A stretch of 50,535 nucleotides of DNA from positions 1 through 50,535 of the forward strand of contig PLBM01000042.1 in the NCBI GenBank assembly GCA_003134515.1, written 5' to 3'. The notes beneath the pieces are model-generated. The model had not been told where the DNA came from, made no database searches, and saw nothing but the letters and a program-made list of their open reading frames with translations. The translations under genes were made by a program, and so were the position numbers. Positions 8,028 to 16,855 of the stretch are shown here, piece by piece. This DNA is from Acidimicrobiaceae bacterium (lineage in GTDB: Bacteria; Actinomycetota; Acidimicrobiia; Acidimicrobiales; RAAP-2). The number at the start of each line of letters is the position of its first letter. The first letter of the stretch is position 1.

Positions 8028-9686
8028 ATGCAAGGAGCCCGCCCCGTTCGAGCCGCGAGAGGCACGTCGATGAGCACGCTCGGCTGGCCCCAAGAGGCGG
8101 CGCTGCGGATGTTGCAGAACAACCTCGATCCCGAAGTCGCCGAACGGCCCGACGACCTGGTGGTCTACGGCGGGACCGGTCGCGCCGCTCGCGACTGGCC
8201 CAGCTTTGACGCACTGGTACGAACGTTGACGACGCTCAAGCCCGACGAGACCATGCTGGTCCAGTCCGGGCGTCCGGTCGGGGTACTGCAAACCCACGAG
8301 TGGGCGCCTCGGGTCTTGATCGCCAACGCCAACCTTGTGCCCGACTGGGCGACGTGGCCGGAGTTTCGCCGCCTCGAGGCGTTAGGTCTCACGATGTACG
8401 GTCAGATGACCGCCGGGTCGTGGATCTACATCGGAACCCAGGGCATCTTGCAGGGGACCTACGAGACGTTCGCCGCCGTGGCGACCAAGCGATTCGCCGG
8501 CACGCTCGCGGGCACTTTGACCCTCACCAGTGGCGCGGGGGGTATGGGCGGCGCCCAGCCGCTCGCCGTCACGATGAACGACGGGGTCTGTCTTTGCATT
8601 GACGTCGACCCCACCCGTCTCCAGCGCCGCGTCGATCAGCGTTACCTCGATGAGTGGACGAGCGATCTCGACGAGGCGTTACGTCGCGTGTTGGCCGCCA
8701 AGTCGAGTCGAACGCCACTGAGCGTGGGGCTGTTGGGCAACGCCGCGACGATTCTGCCGGAGTTACTACGTCGTGGCGTCGAGGTCGACATCGTCACTGA
8801 CCAGACTTCGGCGCACGATCCGTTGAGCTATTTGCCCGAGGGCATCGAGCTCGGTGACTGGCACGACTACGCCGAGAAGAAGCCCGAGGAGTTCACCGAC
8901 CGCGCGCGCGAGTCCATTGTGCGCCACGTTGAAGCGATGGTCGGCTTCTTGGACGAGGGCGCCGAGGTCTTCGACTACGGCAACTCGCTACGTGGCGAGG
9001 CGCTGCTGGGTGGCTACTCACGCGCTTTCGCCTACCCCGGCTTCGTGCCGGCGTACATCCGACCGCTCTTTTGTGAGGGCAAGGGGCCCTTTCGCTGGGC
9101 CGCGCTCTCCGGCGACCCCGCCGACATCGCCGCCACCGACCGGGCCGTACTTGCACTCTTTCCAGAGAACGATCTACTGCGGCGTTGGATCACCAAGGCC
9201 CAAGACCGCGTCGCCTTTCAAGGACTGCCGGCACGAATCTGCTGGCTCGGCTACGGAGAGCGCGACCGCGCGGGCGTGGCCTTCAACGATCTGGTCGCCT
9301 CGGGAGAAGTAAGGGCCCCACTCGTCATTGGCCGGGATCACCTCGACAGTGGCTCGGTCGCGTCGCCCTACCGCGAGACCGAAGCGATGCTCGACGGATC
9401 TGACGCGATCGCCGACTGGCCGCTCTTGAACGCGCTGGTCAGTACAGCCTCGGGCGCGTCGTGGGTCTCGATTCACCACGGCGGTGGCGTGGGTATCGGG
9501 CGTTCGATCCACGCGGGGCAGGTCTGCGTTGCCGACGGCACCGCGTTGGCGGAGCAGAAGCTTCGCCGAGTGTTGACCAATGACCCCGCGACGGGCGTGT
9601 TGCGTCACGTCGACGCCGGGTACGAGATCGCCGAGGAGACGGCCCAGGCACACGGACTGCGCATTCCCATGCGCGAGGTTTCATGA
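8028..9686 (+). CDS. hutU: urocanate hydratase
   Basis: NAD-dependent urocanase, converting urocanate to 4-imidazolone-5-propionate. The NAD-binding glycine block is [11 protein letters not shown], the conserved active-site region is [13 protein letters not shown], and the C-terminal region contains [12 protein letters not shown] chose ATG 8028 because AAGGAG lies 5 nt upstream; a GTG at 8022 overlaps that RBS. The 552-aa product matches family length. Its stop overlaps the hutI ATG (ATGA), so hutU and hutI are coupled. Confidence 0.96.
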   Translation: MQGARPVRAARGTSMSTLGWPQEAALRMLQNNLDPEVAERPDDLVVYGGTGRAARDWPSFDALVRTLTTLKPDETMLVQSGRPVGVLQTHEWAPRVLIANANLVPDWATWPEFRRLEALGLTMYGQMTAGSWIYIGTQGILQGTYETFAAVATKRFAGTLAGTLTLTSGAGGMGGAQPLAVTMNDGVCLCIDVDPTRLQRRVDQRYLDEWTSDLDEALRRVLAAKSSRTPLSVGLLGNAATILPELLRRGVEVDIVTDQTSAHDPLSYLPEGIELGDWHDYAEKKPEEFTDRARESIVRHVEAMVGFLDEGAEVFDYGNSLRGEALLGGYSRAFAYPGFVPAYIRPLFCEGKGPFRWAALSGDPADIAATDRAVLALFPENDLLRRWITKAQDRVAFQGLPARICWLGYGERDRAGVAFNDLVASGEVRAPLVIGRDHLDSGSVASPYRETEAMLDGSDAIADWPLLNALVSTASGASWVSIHHGGGVGIGRSIHAGQVCVADGTALAEQKLRRVLTNDPATGVLRHVDAGYEIAEETAQAHGLRIPMREVS

Positions 9687-10849
9687 CGACCCGGGTCGTG
9701 AGGAACATCGGTGAACTGACGACGAACGATCCCGCGATCGGCGACGAGAGCTCGCTCGGGCGGCTCTTGGACGCGGCGATGGTAGTTGACGACGAGCGGG
9801 TTCTCTGGATCGGGCCAAACGCGAACGCACCCGATGCCGACGAGGCGTTTGATGCGAAGAACGGCGCGGTCATCCCGGGATTCGTCGACTCGCACACTCA
9901 TCTGGTCTTCGCAGGCGAACGAAGTGACGAGTTTGAAGCGCGCATGGCCGGTGTGCACTACGACGGCGGGGGTATTGGGCGAACGGTCGGGGCCACACGC
10001 GCCGCGTCTCGTGACGAACTGCGACAAGGAACGAAAAAGCGCATCGCCGAACTCTTTGCGGGTGGCGTGACGACGGTGGAGATCAAGTCGGGATATGAAC
10101 TTACAACCGAGGGCGAAGCGAGAGAGCTCGAGATTGCGCAAGAGTTCACCGATGAGGTGACCTGGCTCGGTGCGCACGTCGTACCGCCGGAGTTCAAGAA
10201 CAATCGCGAGGGCTACGTGGAACTGCTCTGTTCGACGATGCTCGACTCGTGCGCTCCGCTCGCGAAGTGGGCCGACGTCTTTTGCGATCGGGGCGCCTTC
10301 AGTGTCGAAGAAGCACGTGAGGTGCTGGAGCGCTCGCGTGCCGAAGGCCTCTTGTTGCGACTACACGCCAACCAACTCGCGCACAGCGGCGCGGTCGCTC
10401 TCGCGGTGGAACTCGACGCGGCCAGCGTGGACCACTGCACGTTCCTTGAGGACAGCGACATCGATCTCTTGAGTGCGTCAGCGACCGTGGCGACGCTCCT
10501 TCCCGGGGCAGAGTTCTCGACCCGCTCGGAGTACCCTTCCGCCCGCCGCCTGCTCGACGCCGGGGTCACGGTGGCCCTTGCGACGGACTGCAATCCGGGG
10601 TCCTCGTACGTGACGAGCATGGCCTTTGTTATGGCGCTCGCGGTGCGAGAGATGTTCATGAGCATCGACGAAGCGCTGTTCGCCGCTACCAAAGGTGGCG
10701 CCCTCGCCCTTCGTCGTAACGACGTTGGACATCTCGGCATTGGCGCGCGGGCTGACTTTGCGATTCTGGACGCGCCGCGAGCCGCCCACTTGGTCTATCG
10801 ACCCGGCGGCAACGTGGTTAGGGACGCGTATCGCTCTTCGAAGTCTTGA
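9683..10849 (+). CDS. hutI: imidazolonepropionase
   Basis: Amidohydrolase-superfamily enzyme opening the imidazolone ring to formiminoglutamate. The metal-binding HxH is at H71/H73 in [11 protein letters not shown]; further blocks are [32 protein letters not shown] and [11 protein letters not shown]. At 388 aa it is full length. ATG 9683 overlaps the hutU stop. This completes G-H-U-I, a full path from histidine to glutamate. No hutC/hutP-type regulator and no histidine permease is adjacent; the APC permease 8 kb away is not obviously linked. Confidence 0.95.
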   Translation: MTTRVVRNIGELTTNDPAIGDESSLGRLLDAAMVVDDERVLWIGPNANAPDADEAFDAKNGAVIPGFVDSHTHLVFAGERSDEFEARMAGVHYDGGGIGRTVGATRAASRDELRQGTKKRIAELFAGGVTTVEIKSGYELTTEGEARELEIAQEFTDEVTWLGAHVVPPEFKNNREGYVELLCSTMLDSCAPLAKWADVFCDRGAFSVEEAREVLERSRAEGLLLRLHANQLAHSGAVALAVELDAASVDHCTFLEDSDIDLLSASATVATLLPGAEFSTRSEYPSARRLLDAGVTVALATDCNPGSSYVTSMAFVMALAVREMFMSIDEALFAATKGGALALRRNDVGHLGIGARADFAILDAPRAAHLVYRPGGNVVRDAYRSSKS

Positions 10850-10955
10850 CGAGATAGGGATTGTGCGTTGGGAGACGCGGATTGGCCAGTGGTCGGCAGA
10901 CGAGCGACATATCGAAGTTAGTTCTTTCGAGAGTCACCACTTTAAGAGCGTCTGG

Positions 10956-11819
10956 TTACGACGCCTTATCAATTCTGATATCACCCGAGACGGTGTTCAC
11001 CTTGATGTTGAGCGACTCCTCGTCGTTCGCGCCTTCGCCTGACGAGTCAAGATCGATGTTCGAGCCCATGTCGCCCGAGACAGTCCGGCCGTTCACGTCG
11101 ACGGCAAGTCCATGGGCTACGCGAACCTTGACGTCGCCTGAGACGACCCGCACGAGTAGATCGCCAGGGCGATCGGCCGAGACGACCACGTCGCCCGAGG
11201 CGCTCATGATCTCGGTCTTCGTCGCGGCACCGAGGCAGTCCACGTCACCCGAGGCGCTGCGGCACGTCAGGCTCTCGAGCACGCGCCCGGCGTGTACGTC
11301 ACCCGAGGCGGTATGCACTTCGAGGTTCGTCGATGAATCGGGCACGTCTACGTCGCCCGAGACGCTGGCTACAGTCACGTGGTCGAGTGTTCCGTGAGCG
11401 GAGGTGTCGCCCGAAACGGTGGCGACCTCCAGAGAGGATTGTTGGGGCAGCACGACCAATACGTCGAGGTCGGAATGGCCAAAGTCGAGCCACCTCCTTT
11501 TCGCCCCCGCCCGAAAGCTCTTCCGCGAATCAGAGTGCTCGCCGGGCTGCGTTCGAATCTCCAACTTGTTGCTCGCGGCGTCGAAGTGGACTTTCGCGAG
11601 TTCCAAAAGCTGCTCGTCCTTTGTCGAGTTGACACTCAGCGTGACCTCGAGTAGGTGACCTTCGCCGGTGCGCACCGTCACGTCACCGCTACGTGTCGAA
11701 ACCTTTGCGTGCACCGGACCCGAGGGGGAGTAGGACTCCCTCCGTTCACGATCGCTCGCGCCCACGCGGGTCGAGCCCGCCTCGGGGGACACCTTCGCGG
11801 CATTATTTTCGACTGACAT
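10956..11819 (-). CDS. DUF4097-type beta-strand repeat protein
   Basis: A 287-aa protein made mostly of a repeated motif (A/V)SGD(V/T): at least nine copies, such as TRSGDVTV, TVSGDTSA, SVSGDVDV, TASGDVHA and VVSGDVKV. This predicts a right-handed beta-solenoid of the DUF4097/adhesin-like family. Function is unknown; relatives are often called putative adhesins or stress-associated. No clear signal peptide or TM segment is seen. The RBS AAAGGA lies upstream of the ATG. It follows an RHH/HicB-like gene and a small Arg-rich ORF with 11- and 16-bp gaps, so the three probably form one operon. Confidence 0.8.
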   Translation of the reverse strand: MSVENNAAKVSPEAGSTRVGASDRERRESYSPSGPVHAKVSTRSGDVTVRTGEGHLLEVTLSVNSTKDEQLLELAKVHFDAASNKLEIRTQPGEHSDSRKSFRAGAKRRWLDFGHSDLDVLVVLPQQSSLEVATVSGDTSAHGTLDHVTVASVSGDVDVPDSSTNLEVHTASGDVHAGRVLESLTCRSASGDVDCLGAATKTEIMSASGDVVVSADRPGDLLVRVVSGDVKVRVAHGLAVDVNGRTVSGDMGSNIDLDSSGEGANDEESLNIKVNTVSGDIRIDKAS

Positions 11820-11835
11820 GGTGAATTCCTTTCAA

Positions 11836-12036
11836 CTAATACTTACGAGGACTCTCCTCGCGACCTTCGCGGGAAAGTGGAGCAATTGGCCTAACGGTCG
11901 TAGGAAGAAGTCGTCGCATGAATGACGCTCGCCTCCGCAAGCCTCGAAGTTCAGCGTGCCGCGACGTGCGCCGCGAAAAGTCTCGTAGGGCGCGTAGCTC
12001 CGTACTGGAATTGGCAGATTTCTCATCGGTTGTCAC
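11836..12036 (-). CDS. small Arg-rich ORF between the RHH gene and DUF4097
   Basis: A possible 66-aa protein starting at GTG 12036 (MTTDEKSANS), very rich in Arg and ending EESPRKY. I do not recognise it. Support is positional: AAGGGA lies a few bases before the GTG, the start comes 11 bp after the upstream gene's stop, and the stop comes 16 bp before the DUF4097 ATG. An overlapping 64-aa frame (11832-12026) is an alternative reading, and the stretch may be non-coding. Confidence 0.35.
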   Translation of the reverse strand: MTTDEKSANSSTELRALRDFSRRTSRHAELRGLRRRASFMRRLLPTTVRPIAPLSREGREESPRKY

Positions 12037-12047
12037 ACATCCCTTAA

Positions 12048-12503
12048 TTAGGCGCGGCCCTTGCCGCGAAGTTGGCGTTTTCCAAATGACGACGATCCCG
12101 ATGGTTCGCTTCGTACCGTGCGCTCAAGCGAGCGCACGATCCACGAGTTCACCGACGATCCAACGTCGGTCGCGAGGTGTTCGATGCTCTTTTTGAGTTC
12201 GTCGTTCAGTCGAAGCGCGATACGCGCCGAGTAGTCGCCGGGCGAGGCACCCGCGTCGGCGTTGACGGCGACCAGGCGCGCTAGATGTACCTCGTCACCT
12301 TCGAAATTCAACGTCAACGGCGCGCCGTCGAGGAGGTTGAACTCTTGAACGAGGCCATTCAGCGCGTCGAGGAAGTGCTTCTGGAGTGCGGGCTCGAAGG
12401 CCATGCCCAGACGCTCGATGATCGCCGCCGCCTCGGGCCCGGCAATCTCCGCCAGGTTCTTGAAGTCCTCGCGGATGCTTTGAACAAATTCCGATATCAA
12501 CAT
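12048..12503 (-). CDS. HicB-like ribbon-helix-helix protein
   Basis: A 151-aa protein whose C-terminal part (about 92-130) reads ARIALRLNDELKKSIEHLA then SSVNSWIVRSLERTV, the beta-strand/helix/helix of a CopG/Arc/HicB-type DNA-binding domain. The N-terminal half is an uncharacterised helical region (FVQSIREDFKNLAEIAGPEA). Such proteins are often annotated HicB-family antitoxin, but no hicA toxin gene is adjacent. Genes of this type often precede DUF4097 genes in actinobacteria, as here. A palindrome 13 bp upstream of the ATG (12516-12530) is a likely autoregulatory operator. Confidence 0.7.
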   Translation of the reverse strand: MLISEFVQSIREDFKNLAEIAGPEAAAIIERLGMAFEPALQKHFLDALNGLVQEFNLLDGAPLTLNFEGDEVHLARLVAVNADAGASPGDYSARIALRLNDELKKSIEHLATDVGSSVNSWIVRSLERTVRSEPSGSSSFGKRQLRGKGRA

Positions 12504-12515
12504 GATGCGAATATA

Positions 12516-12530
12516 ACATCACTATGATGT
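12516..12530. promoter_or_regulatory. palindromic operator upstream of the RHH gene
   Basis: ACATCA-CTA-TGATGT is a perfect 6-bp inverted repeat. On the minus strand it overlaps a -35-like TTGACA (12528-12533), with TATATT at 12510-12515 towards the gene; that spacing is short for a standard promoter. RHH proteins bind short palindromes, so autoregulation is the simplest reading. Confidence 0.5.
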
Positions 12531-12585
12531 CAATATCAAGTAATTTCGGTAATTTCTATTTTGTTGTTCTAAACCCATGTATTTC

Positions 12586-12627
12586 AACGGAAAAGCCGCC
12601 GCGAAGCCCACCGATCGCTTTTCCGTT
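12586..12627 (-). terminator. hairpin after the ABC permease gene
   Basis: Perfect 11-bp arms, AACGGAAAAGC and GCTTTTCCGTT, separated by 20 nt. They lie 20-60 bp downstream of the permease stop on the minus strand. There is no strong T-run after the stem. This is probably a terminator between the exporter operon and the RHH operon. Confidence 0.5.
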
Positions 12628-12646
12628 TCTATCGACCAAAGACAAT

Positions 12647-13456
12647 CTAACTCCGCCGAGGCGCCCAGCGGAACCTGCGAAGGGCGATCACGAAGGCGAC
12701 TGCACCCCAGATCGCGACGACGAACAGGTCATGCCAGGCCCAAACCGAGACCCCGGGCTGAAGTTTAAACGGCGCGTCTACCGCCCTAATGAAATGGTGC
12801 ACAGGGAAAAAGTTGGAGAACTTCGCGAGGCCGGACTTGGGGTTCAAGGGGAACCACAGCCCCGACAAGAACAAGAGTACGAAAAAGACGGCGCTGGTTA
12901 TCGGGCCGGCGGACTCCTGGTTGGGGATAAAGGTGCTGAAGGCTACCCCTATCGCGGAGAAGCTCACGATGCCCACGACGAGTACCACCGCGAAAGCCGC
13001 CCACGCGTGGGGAAAGGAGACGGCGTAGCCGTAGCGGCCGATGGCCAGCAACAACACGACCTGCACCAACGCCACGATCATCGTGCTCACGAAAATCGAC
13101 ACGAGCAAAACCCACGTCGGTAGTGGGCTCAAGCGGAGCCGCTTCAATAGACCTGTCTCTCGGCGTACTACGAGGATGGTCGCGAGCATGTCAAAACACG
13201 CGGCCATCACGCCGTAAGCCACGAAGCCGGGCACGTAGTACTGGACGAGCCTGATGTTGCCGAGATAACTTATTCGCGAGTTGCCGGCACTGGCGCCCAA
13301 CAAGACGAGAAAGAGCACGGAGAATCCGACCGTAAAGATGGCGCCGGCGCGATTAATCCAGAACGCCATTTGCTCATAGCGCACCTGGTGCGCGACGAGT
13401 CGGATATCGGCGGGGGCGAAGTTGCGGTGCGCTGAGGTATCAGTTCGTTCATTCAT
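12647..13456 (-). CDS. ABC-2 type transporter permease
   Basis: Membrane subunit of an ABC exporter. The 269-aa protein has six hydrophobic segments, starting near AGAIFTVGFSVLFLVLLG, and an ABC-2 signature region with RRETGLLKRLRLSPLPTW and a late LFLSGLWFPL segment, typical of drug or lipid exporters. The ATG lies 8 bp inside the end of the ATPase gene, so the pair is coupled. The substrate cannot be deduced; DrrB-like antibiotic exporters and membrane-lipid exporters share this layout. Confidence 0.85.
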   Translation of the reverse strand: MNERTDTSAHRNFAPADIRLVAHQVRYEQMAFWINRAGAIFTVGFSVLFLVLLGASAGNSRISYLGNIRLVQYYVPGFVAYGVMAACFDMLATILVVRRETGLLKRLRLSPLPTWVLLVSIFVSTMIVALVQVVLLLAIGRYGYAVSFPHAWAAFAVVLVVGIVSFSAIGVAFSTFIPNQESAGPITSAVFFVLLFLSGLWFPLNPKSGLAKFSNFFPVHHFIRAVDAPFKLQPGVSVWAWHDLFVVAIWGAVAFVIALRRFRWAPRRS

Positions 13457-14378
13457 GATCGACTCCCTCGCCTTGGTCAGACGCTTGATGCGTGAGGGCT
13501 AGATAAACGTCCTCCAGGGTCTCGCGGGTCACGCTGAGGCCCATCAGGGACAAATTATGCTGGATGGCCCAATTGGTGATGTGGTTGAGGACCGCTAAAT
13601 CGTCATCGGTCTTGAACTCAACGGCGGCGCCGTCGACGTGCGAAGGAGTTATCGGCAATTCCGCCACGCTCACGTTGTGGGGAAGCGTGAAGCGGATCGA
13701 AACGAGACCCCGATCGCGTCCGCCTAGTGACGCCGGTGACCCGTTCGCCACGATATGGCCGCGCGCTAACACGGCGACGTTTTGGGCTAGCGCCTCTACT
13801 TCATCCATGTAGTGACTCGAAAGAAGCACGGTCGTTCCTTCGGACGCGAGCGTGCGAATTAACTCCCACGTCGTGCGTCGAGCGGCCGGGTCGAGGCCCG
13901 TAGTGGGTTCATCGAGGAAGAGTAACTCGGGGTTGCCAATGATCCCCAGCCCGACGTCGAGCCGTCGCTGCTGACCCCCCGAGAGTTTCTTGATTTTGTC
14001 ATCGGCTTTCTCGCGAAGCCCCACGAGTTCAATCACTTCGTCGACCGGACGTGGCGCGGGGTAGAAGCCGGCGTTTCGCTCGAGGACTTGGCGGACAGTG
14101 AAGAACGACTCAACGGCGAGCTCCTGGAGCACCACGCCAATCCGGTTGCGGAGCCACCGTTGGTCGTTGCGCTGGCCGGGGTCAACTCCGAGCACCCGCA
14201 CGTCGCCGCCGTCGCGGCGAGTAAAACCTTCGAAGACTTCGATACAAGTGGTTTTACCCGCGCCGTTTGGCCCTAGTAGCGCAAAGACTTCGCCTTCTTC
14301 AACGTCAAAATTAACGTCATCGACGGCGCGAAGGTCTCCGTAGGACTTGCGAAGGTGCTTCACACTGATTGCGGGCAT
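13449..14378 (-). CDS. ABC transporter ATP-binding protein
   Basis: ATPase subunit of the same exporter. Walker A is GPNGAGKTT (about residue 36), the signature is LSGGQQRRLDVGL, Walker B is LLFLDEPTTGLDPAARR, and the switch His lies in LLSSHYMDEVEAL. The 309-aa length, with a C-terminal extension (SIRFTLPHNVSV onward), is that of the CcmA/DrrA class. It is the first gene of the two-gene exporter operon. The 195 bp upstream, before the yihY-like gene, hold no recognised gene. Confidence 0.9.
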   Translation of the reverse strand: MPAISVKHLRKSYGDLRAVDDVNFDVEEGEVFALLGPNGAGKTTCIEVFEGFTRRDGGDVRVLGVDPGQRNDQRWLRNRIGVVLQELAVESFFTVRQVLERNAGFYPAPRPVDEVIELVGLREKADDKIKKLSGGQQRRLDVGLGIIGNPELLFLDEPTTGLDPAARRTTWELIRTLASEGTTVLLSSHYMDEVEALAQNVAVLARGHIVANGSPASLGGRDRGLVSIRFTLPHNVSVAELPITPSHVDGAAVEFKTDDDLAVLNHITNWAIQHNLSLMGLSVTRETLEDVYLALTHQASDQGEGVDHE

Positions 14379-14573
14379 TGCTCACGTTCCAAATCGCGCA
14401 GTCAGGCGCCTAGCGACGACCTGGCAATCAGGAAGAGTATCAGGACAGGTCTGGATCGAGAGTGGCTAACACGTCAGTCACTCGCTTCGACGCGCTTTAT
14501 TCACCATTTGTGTGCAAATTTGCCAATTGCATCTTGGAGAATATTCCTCGCGCCATCAAGTTACGAGGATGCG

Positions 14574-15509
14574 TCAAGTCGTATCGTGGCTCGTCGGCAA
14601 TGGCACAGTCTCTTTTGGCGAATCGGCGTCGTGATTCAGCCGTTCGACGGCGGCGTCAACTTCGCCCCCCACGACGATAGCTAGACCGGTGAGATAGAGC
14701 CAAAAGATGAGAATGGCGACGCTGGCGAAGGCCCCGTACGTCCGTCCGTAGGAATCGAAGCTGGATGTGTAAAAGGAAAAACCGAGCGAGACGACCGCCC
14801 ACAAAAAGGTGGCAAAAAGGGCGCCGGGGCTCGTCCATCGCCATCGCGCGCGCGCTCGATTGGGCGCCATGTAGTAGAGAAGTGACATCAACAGATTCAT
14901 CAACGCCAGCGCGATGACCCAGCGCATCATCGTCCACACCGCGCTAAACGCGGTGCCGCCAAGTGGCGCCGATTCCTTGATGAGGTTGCCCAACTGGGGA
15001 CCGAAGATCACCAGAATCGACGCGGCGCCCCCGAGGATGGTCGCCCCTAGAAGCAGAGGTATCGCTACCGCGCGCTTGTGCAGGAACGTACGGTCCAACG
15101 GCAACCCGAAGGCCATGTCGAGACCTTCTTCGACGATGACCATGCCCGACGTGGCGCTCCAGAGCGCGATCACGCACGCCGCGACGGTGGCGAACAGGTC
15201 AGCTCCGGTGTGTTGAGTGGCGTGGGTGATGGCTGTGGTGAAGACCTGGGCTGCCCCAGCGGGCAGCGATTTGGTTACGCCATTTATCAGGCTGATCACC
15301 ACGTGGCGCGGCACCGTCACCAGAGCGGCGAAGCCCAAGAGGGCAATGATGATCGGGAAGATGGCGAGGAACCAGCGATAGGCGAAGGCGCCTGCGGCCA
15401 TAGTGACGCGATTCAATCTCACGTGGGTCATGGCTGAGCGAAGGACCGCTTTCCACTTCGCAATCCACGCTTCGCTTTCAATGTCCGTACGCAGACGTGG
15501 ATACTTCAT
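14574..15509 (-). CDS. YihY/BrkB family inner-membrane protein
   Basis: A 311-aa polytopic membrane protein with about six TM helices. Family blocks are visible: MAAGAFAYRWFLAIFPIIIA at the first helix, LWSATSGMVIVEEGLDMAFG, LLYYMAPNRARARWRWTSPG and the closing YGAFASVAILIFWLYLTGLA. The family was once called ribonuclease BN, but that activity belongs to another protein; the true role is unknown. The soluble C-terminal tail is polar. It stands alone on the minus strand. Confidence 0.85.
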   Translation of the reverse strand: MKYPRLRTDIESEAWIAKWKAVLRSAMTHVRLNRVTMAAGAFAYRWFLAIFPIIIALLGFAALVTVPRHVVISLINGVTKSLPAGAAQVFTTAITHATQHTGADLFATVAACVIALWSATSGMVIVEEGLDMAFGLPLDRTFLHKRAVAIPLLLGATILGGAASILVIFGPQLGNLIKESAPLGGTAFSAVWTMMRWVIALALMNLLMSLLYYMAPNRARARWRWTSPGALFATFLWAVVSLGFSFYTSSFDSYGRTYGAFASVAILIFWLYLTGLAIVVGGEVDAAVERLNHDADSPKETVPLPTSHDTT

Positions 15510-15895
15510 GATGGCCGCATCCCTTGTTCGCCATTTTCGTCAAACGCGTCGTCACCGGCGGTTGGGTGACGAGTTACGGCACTCAGCAAAGGGTGCAACT
15601 ACGTCGTCAACGTTCGCCTAAGGCAATCAACCAATTGAGATCCGGTGTCGTGGACGTTCGTGGTTCGCCGGCGCTCATCTCCAGTGACACGCCCCCGTCC
15701 GCCTTGAGTGGGGGCGCCCCTCCGAGAGAAGCGTCAAGCGGTGATAACGGCTGCGAGGCGGGGGCCCCTAAACGAGCGGCGTCGTTCGACACCTCGACGC
15801 CGCTTAGCAATTCTTCACCGTCGACAGGGACCAAAAGGGGGCTTTGGATCCCTGTCGACGGGCGGACCACCGTGTCCACGGTGGGGTTTAACGAA
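15510..15895. other. gene-poor, hairpin-rich intergenic stretch
   Basis: I see no convincing gene in this 386-bp gap between yihY and csbD. It holds several GC-rich inverted repeats: CGCCCCC/GGGGGCG at 15690-15716, the palindrome GGGGCGCCCC at 15711-15720, and the two strong hairpins listed separately at 15819-15884. Open frames run through it on both strands but lack recognisable protein character or an RBS. Confidence 0.5.
15819..15884 (-). terminator. two tandem hairpins downstream of csbD
   Basis: Reading from csbD on the minus strand, the first hairpin is CCACCGTG/CACGGTGG at 15867-15884. The second has 12-bp perfect arms, CGTCGACAGGGA/TCCCTGTCGACG, at 15819-15830 and 15849-15860; extra CCAAA/TTTGG pairing lies inside. 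Neither is followed by a T-run. They probably terminate or protect the csbD transcript. Confidence 0.5.
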
Positions 15896-16069
15896 CTATT
15901 CCTGGAACGCATCCTTGACTTTCTCGCCGGCCTGCTTAAGGTTGCCCTTCACCTGGTCGGAATTTCCGTCGGTTTCGAGCCGCTGGTTGCCAATCTTCTT
16001 ACCAGCGGCCGCCTTGATCTTGCCCTTGAATATTTGGGTCGCGTTCTTAACTTTGTCTTTGTTCGACAT
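15896..16069 (-). CDS. CsbD family stress protein
   Basis: A 57-aa, very hydrophilic, Lys-rich protein: MSNKDKVKNATQIFKGKIK, then AAAGKKIGNQRLETDG, then DQVKGNLKQAGEKVKDAF. These are the CsbD blocks (a KGKIKE-like N-terminus, a G-N-x-x-L-x-x-x-G turn and a KGxxxQAxxKxKD C-terminus). CsbD proteins are induced under general stress in Bacillus; their mechanism is unknown. AGGA lies about 6 nt before the ATG. The repeated promoter-like module at 16303-16419 lies upstream and may drive it. Confidence 0.85.
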   Translation of the reverse strand: MSNKDKVKNATQIFKGKIKAAAGKKIGNQRLETDGNSDQVKGNLKQAGEKVKDAFQE

Positions 16070-16140
16070 TCTTGGTCCTGTTTCCTTCTATCAAGGAGAG
16101 GCGATTTCCTCTCACACTTCCTACGAACTTCGGTGAATCA

Positions 16141-16335
16141 CTAATCTCGACGTGCGATGACGGTCACCGGTCTCGCCGTCGCTCGTGTAAGTCGGGGATC
16201 GTTAGCGAGGATTCGTGCGCCGGGCACCCATGGAGGCGTAACACGTCCAGATTCGCCATTGGTTGAATTTTCGATGACGCCACTCGAAGTTCCGCGAGCA
16301 ACGACGGTGCTTAGCGCCATTCGGAGAAGACCCAC
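16141..16335 (-). pseudogene. truncated relative of the 27.6-kb small membrane protein
   Basis: The start region MGLLRMALSTVVA matches MGLPGMVLSAIAA of the intact 87-aa membrane protein at 27568-27831. The upstream DNA is also shared. After about 13 codons the similarity ends and no TM segment follows, so the 64-aa frame looks like a truncated or recombined remnant. A short functional leader ORF cannot be excluded. Confidence 0.4.
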
Positions 16336-16419
16336 CTCACACCCTCTTCTGACTTCCCTGACGCACTGTCAGGCGAGAAGGAGGCGGGGTCTGGACGTCC
16401 TGATTTGTAGCGTAACACC
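16303..16419 (-). repeat. duplicated promoter-like module, copy A
   Basis: About 117 bp closely matching 27798-27914. In minus-strand order it has GTGTTACG, a 9-bp gap, AGGACGTC, one base, AGACCCCG, 11 bp, then the inverted repeat CCTGAC-N5-GTCAGG (16357-16373), a G-rich RBS-like stretch and the start GTGGGTCTTC. All spacings within this core equal those of copy B. It probably holds a promoter and operator for the csbD side. Confidence 0.6.
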
Positions 16420-16559
16420 TACTAGGAAATTTCAATCAAGGGCGTCCGAGATCCTCAGGTCTAATGATGCCCACTGCGCCCTGGCTCACCATCGGAGTGG
16501 ACCGACAACTGTGACTCACTGGGCTTTAATTTCACCAGTTCAACCATTGTGTTGCGTCA

Positions 16560-16715
16560 TTAGTAGTAGTGCTTTCGGCCCCCGACCGCGTGGCCCAGTG
16601 CGCCCAGGAGCCAGAGGACCAGTCCGGCGACGAACACAATCGTCCCGAGTGTCCAAACAATGGCGATTCCGGTGATGAGTCCAATGGTCAGAAGTACCAC
16701 GCCAATGAACATCAT
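16560..16715 (-). CDS. DUF6131-like small membrane peptide (copy 1)
   Basis: A 51-aa peptide, MMFIGVVLLTIGLITG at the N-terminus and LGALGHAVGGRKHYY at the C-terminus. Two TM helices (about 2-20 and 23-40) are joined by a short turn after W21, and the tail is GGR(K/R)HYY. It matches small actinobacterial membrane peptides of the DUF6131 kind; function is unknown. It shares most residues and exact length with the peptide at 27294-27449. The start may be Met1 or Met2. Confidence 0.75.
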   Translation of the reverse strand: MMFIGVVLLTIGLITGIAIVWTLGTIVFVAGLVLWLLGALGHAVGGRKHYY

Positions 16716-16855
16716 GGGGCCTCACTCTTAATTCGTCCTCTTTAGTCTAAGCAGATACGCCGCGGTGACCGTGGCGCGTCGTGTTCTACTACTCTCTCCT
16801 CAAGGTGGGACTCGGGGCCCCCGGCCATTTCGTTGGCGTAGGGAGGGGTGGCACG

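Larger units (their letters stand above)
16070..16559. other. region between csbD and the DUF6131-like gene
   Basis: This 490-bp stretch holds copy A of the repeated module (16303-16419) and the degraded ORF behind it (16141-16335). The remainder (16420-16559) is unexplained: a frame of 172 aa on the plus strand is open across it but looks non-protein-like, rich in Arg, Ser and Thr without any motif. Confidence 0.4.

Noticed and set aside
12048-12503. HicAB toxin-antitoxin pair
   Set aside because: The RHH/HicB-like gene has no hicA-sized toxin gene on either side; the neighbours are a DUF4097 protein and an exporter.
15524-16144. 206-aa plus-strand frame over csbD
   Set aside because: Antisense to the CsbD motifs and runs through strong hairpins; not protein-like.
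16157-16675. 172-aa plus-strand frame
   Set aside because: Covers the repeated module and the antisense of the DUF6131-like gene; Arg/Ser/Thr-rich with no domain.
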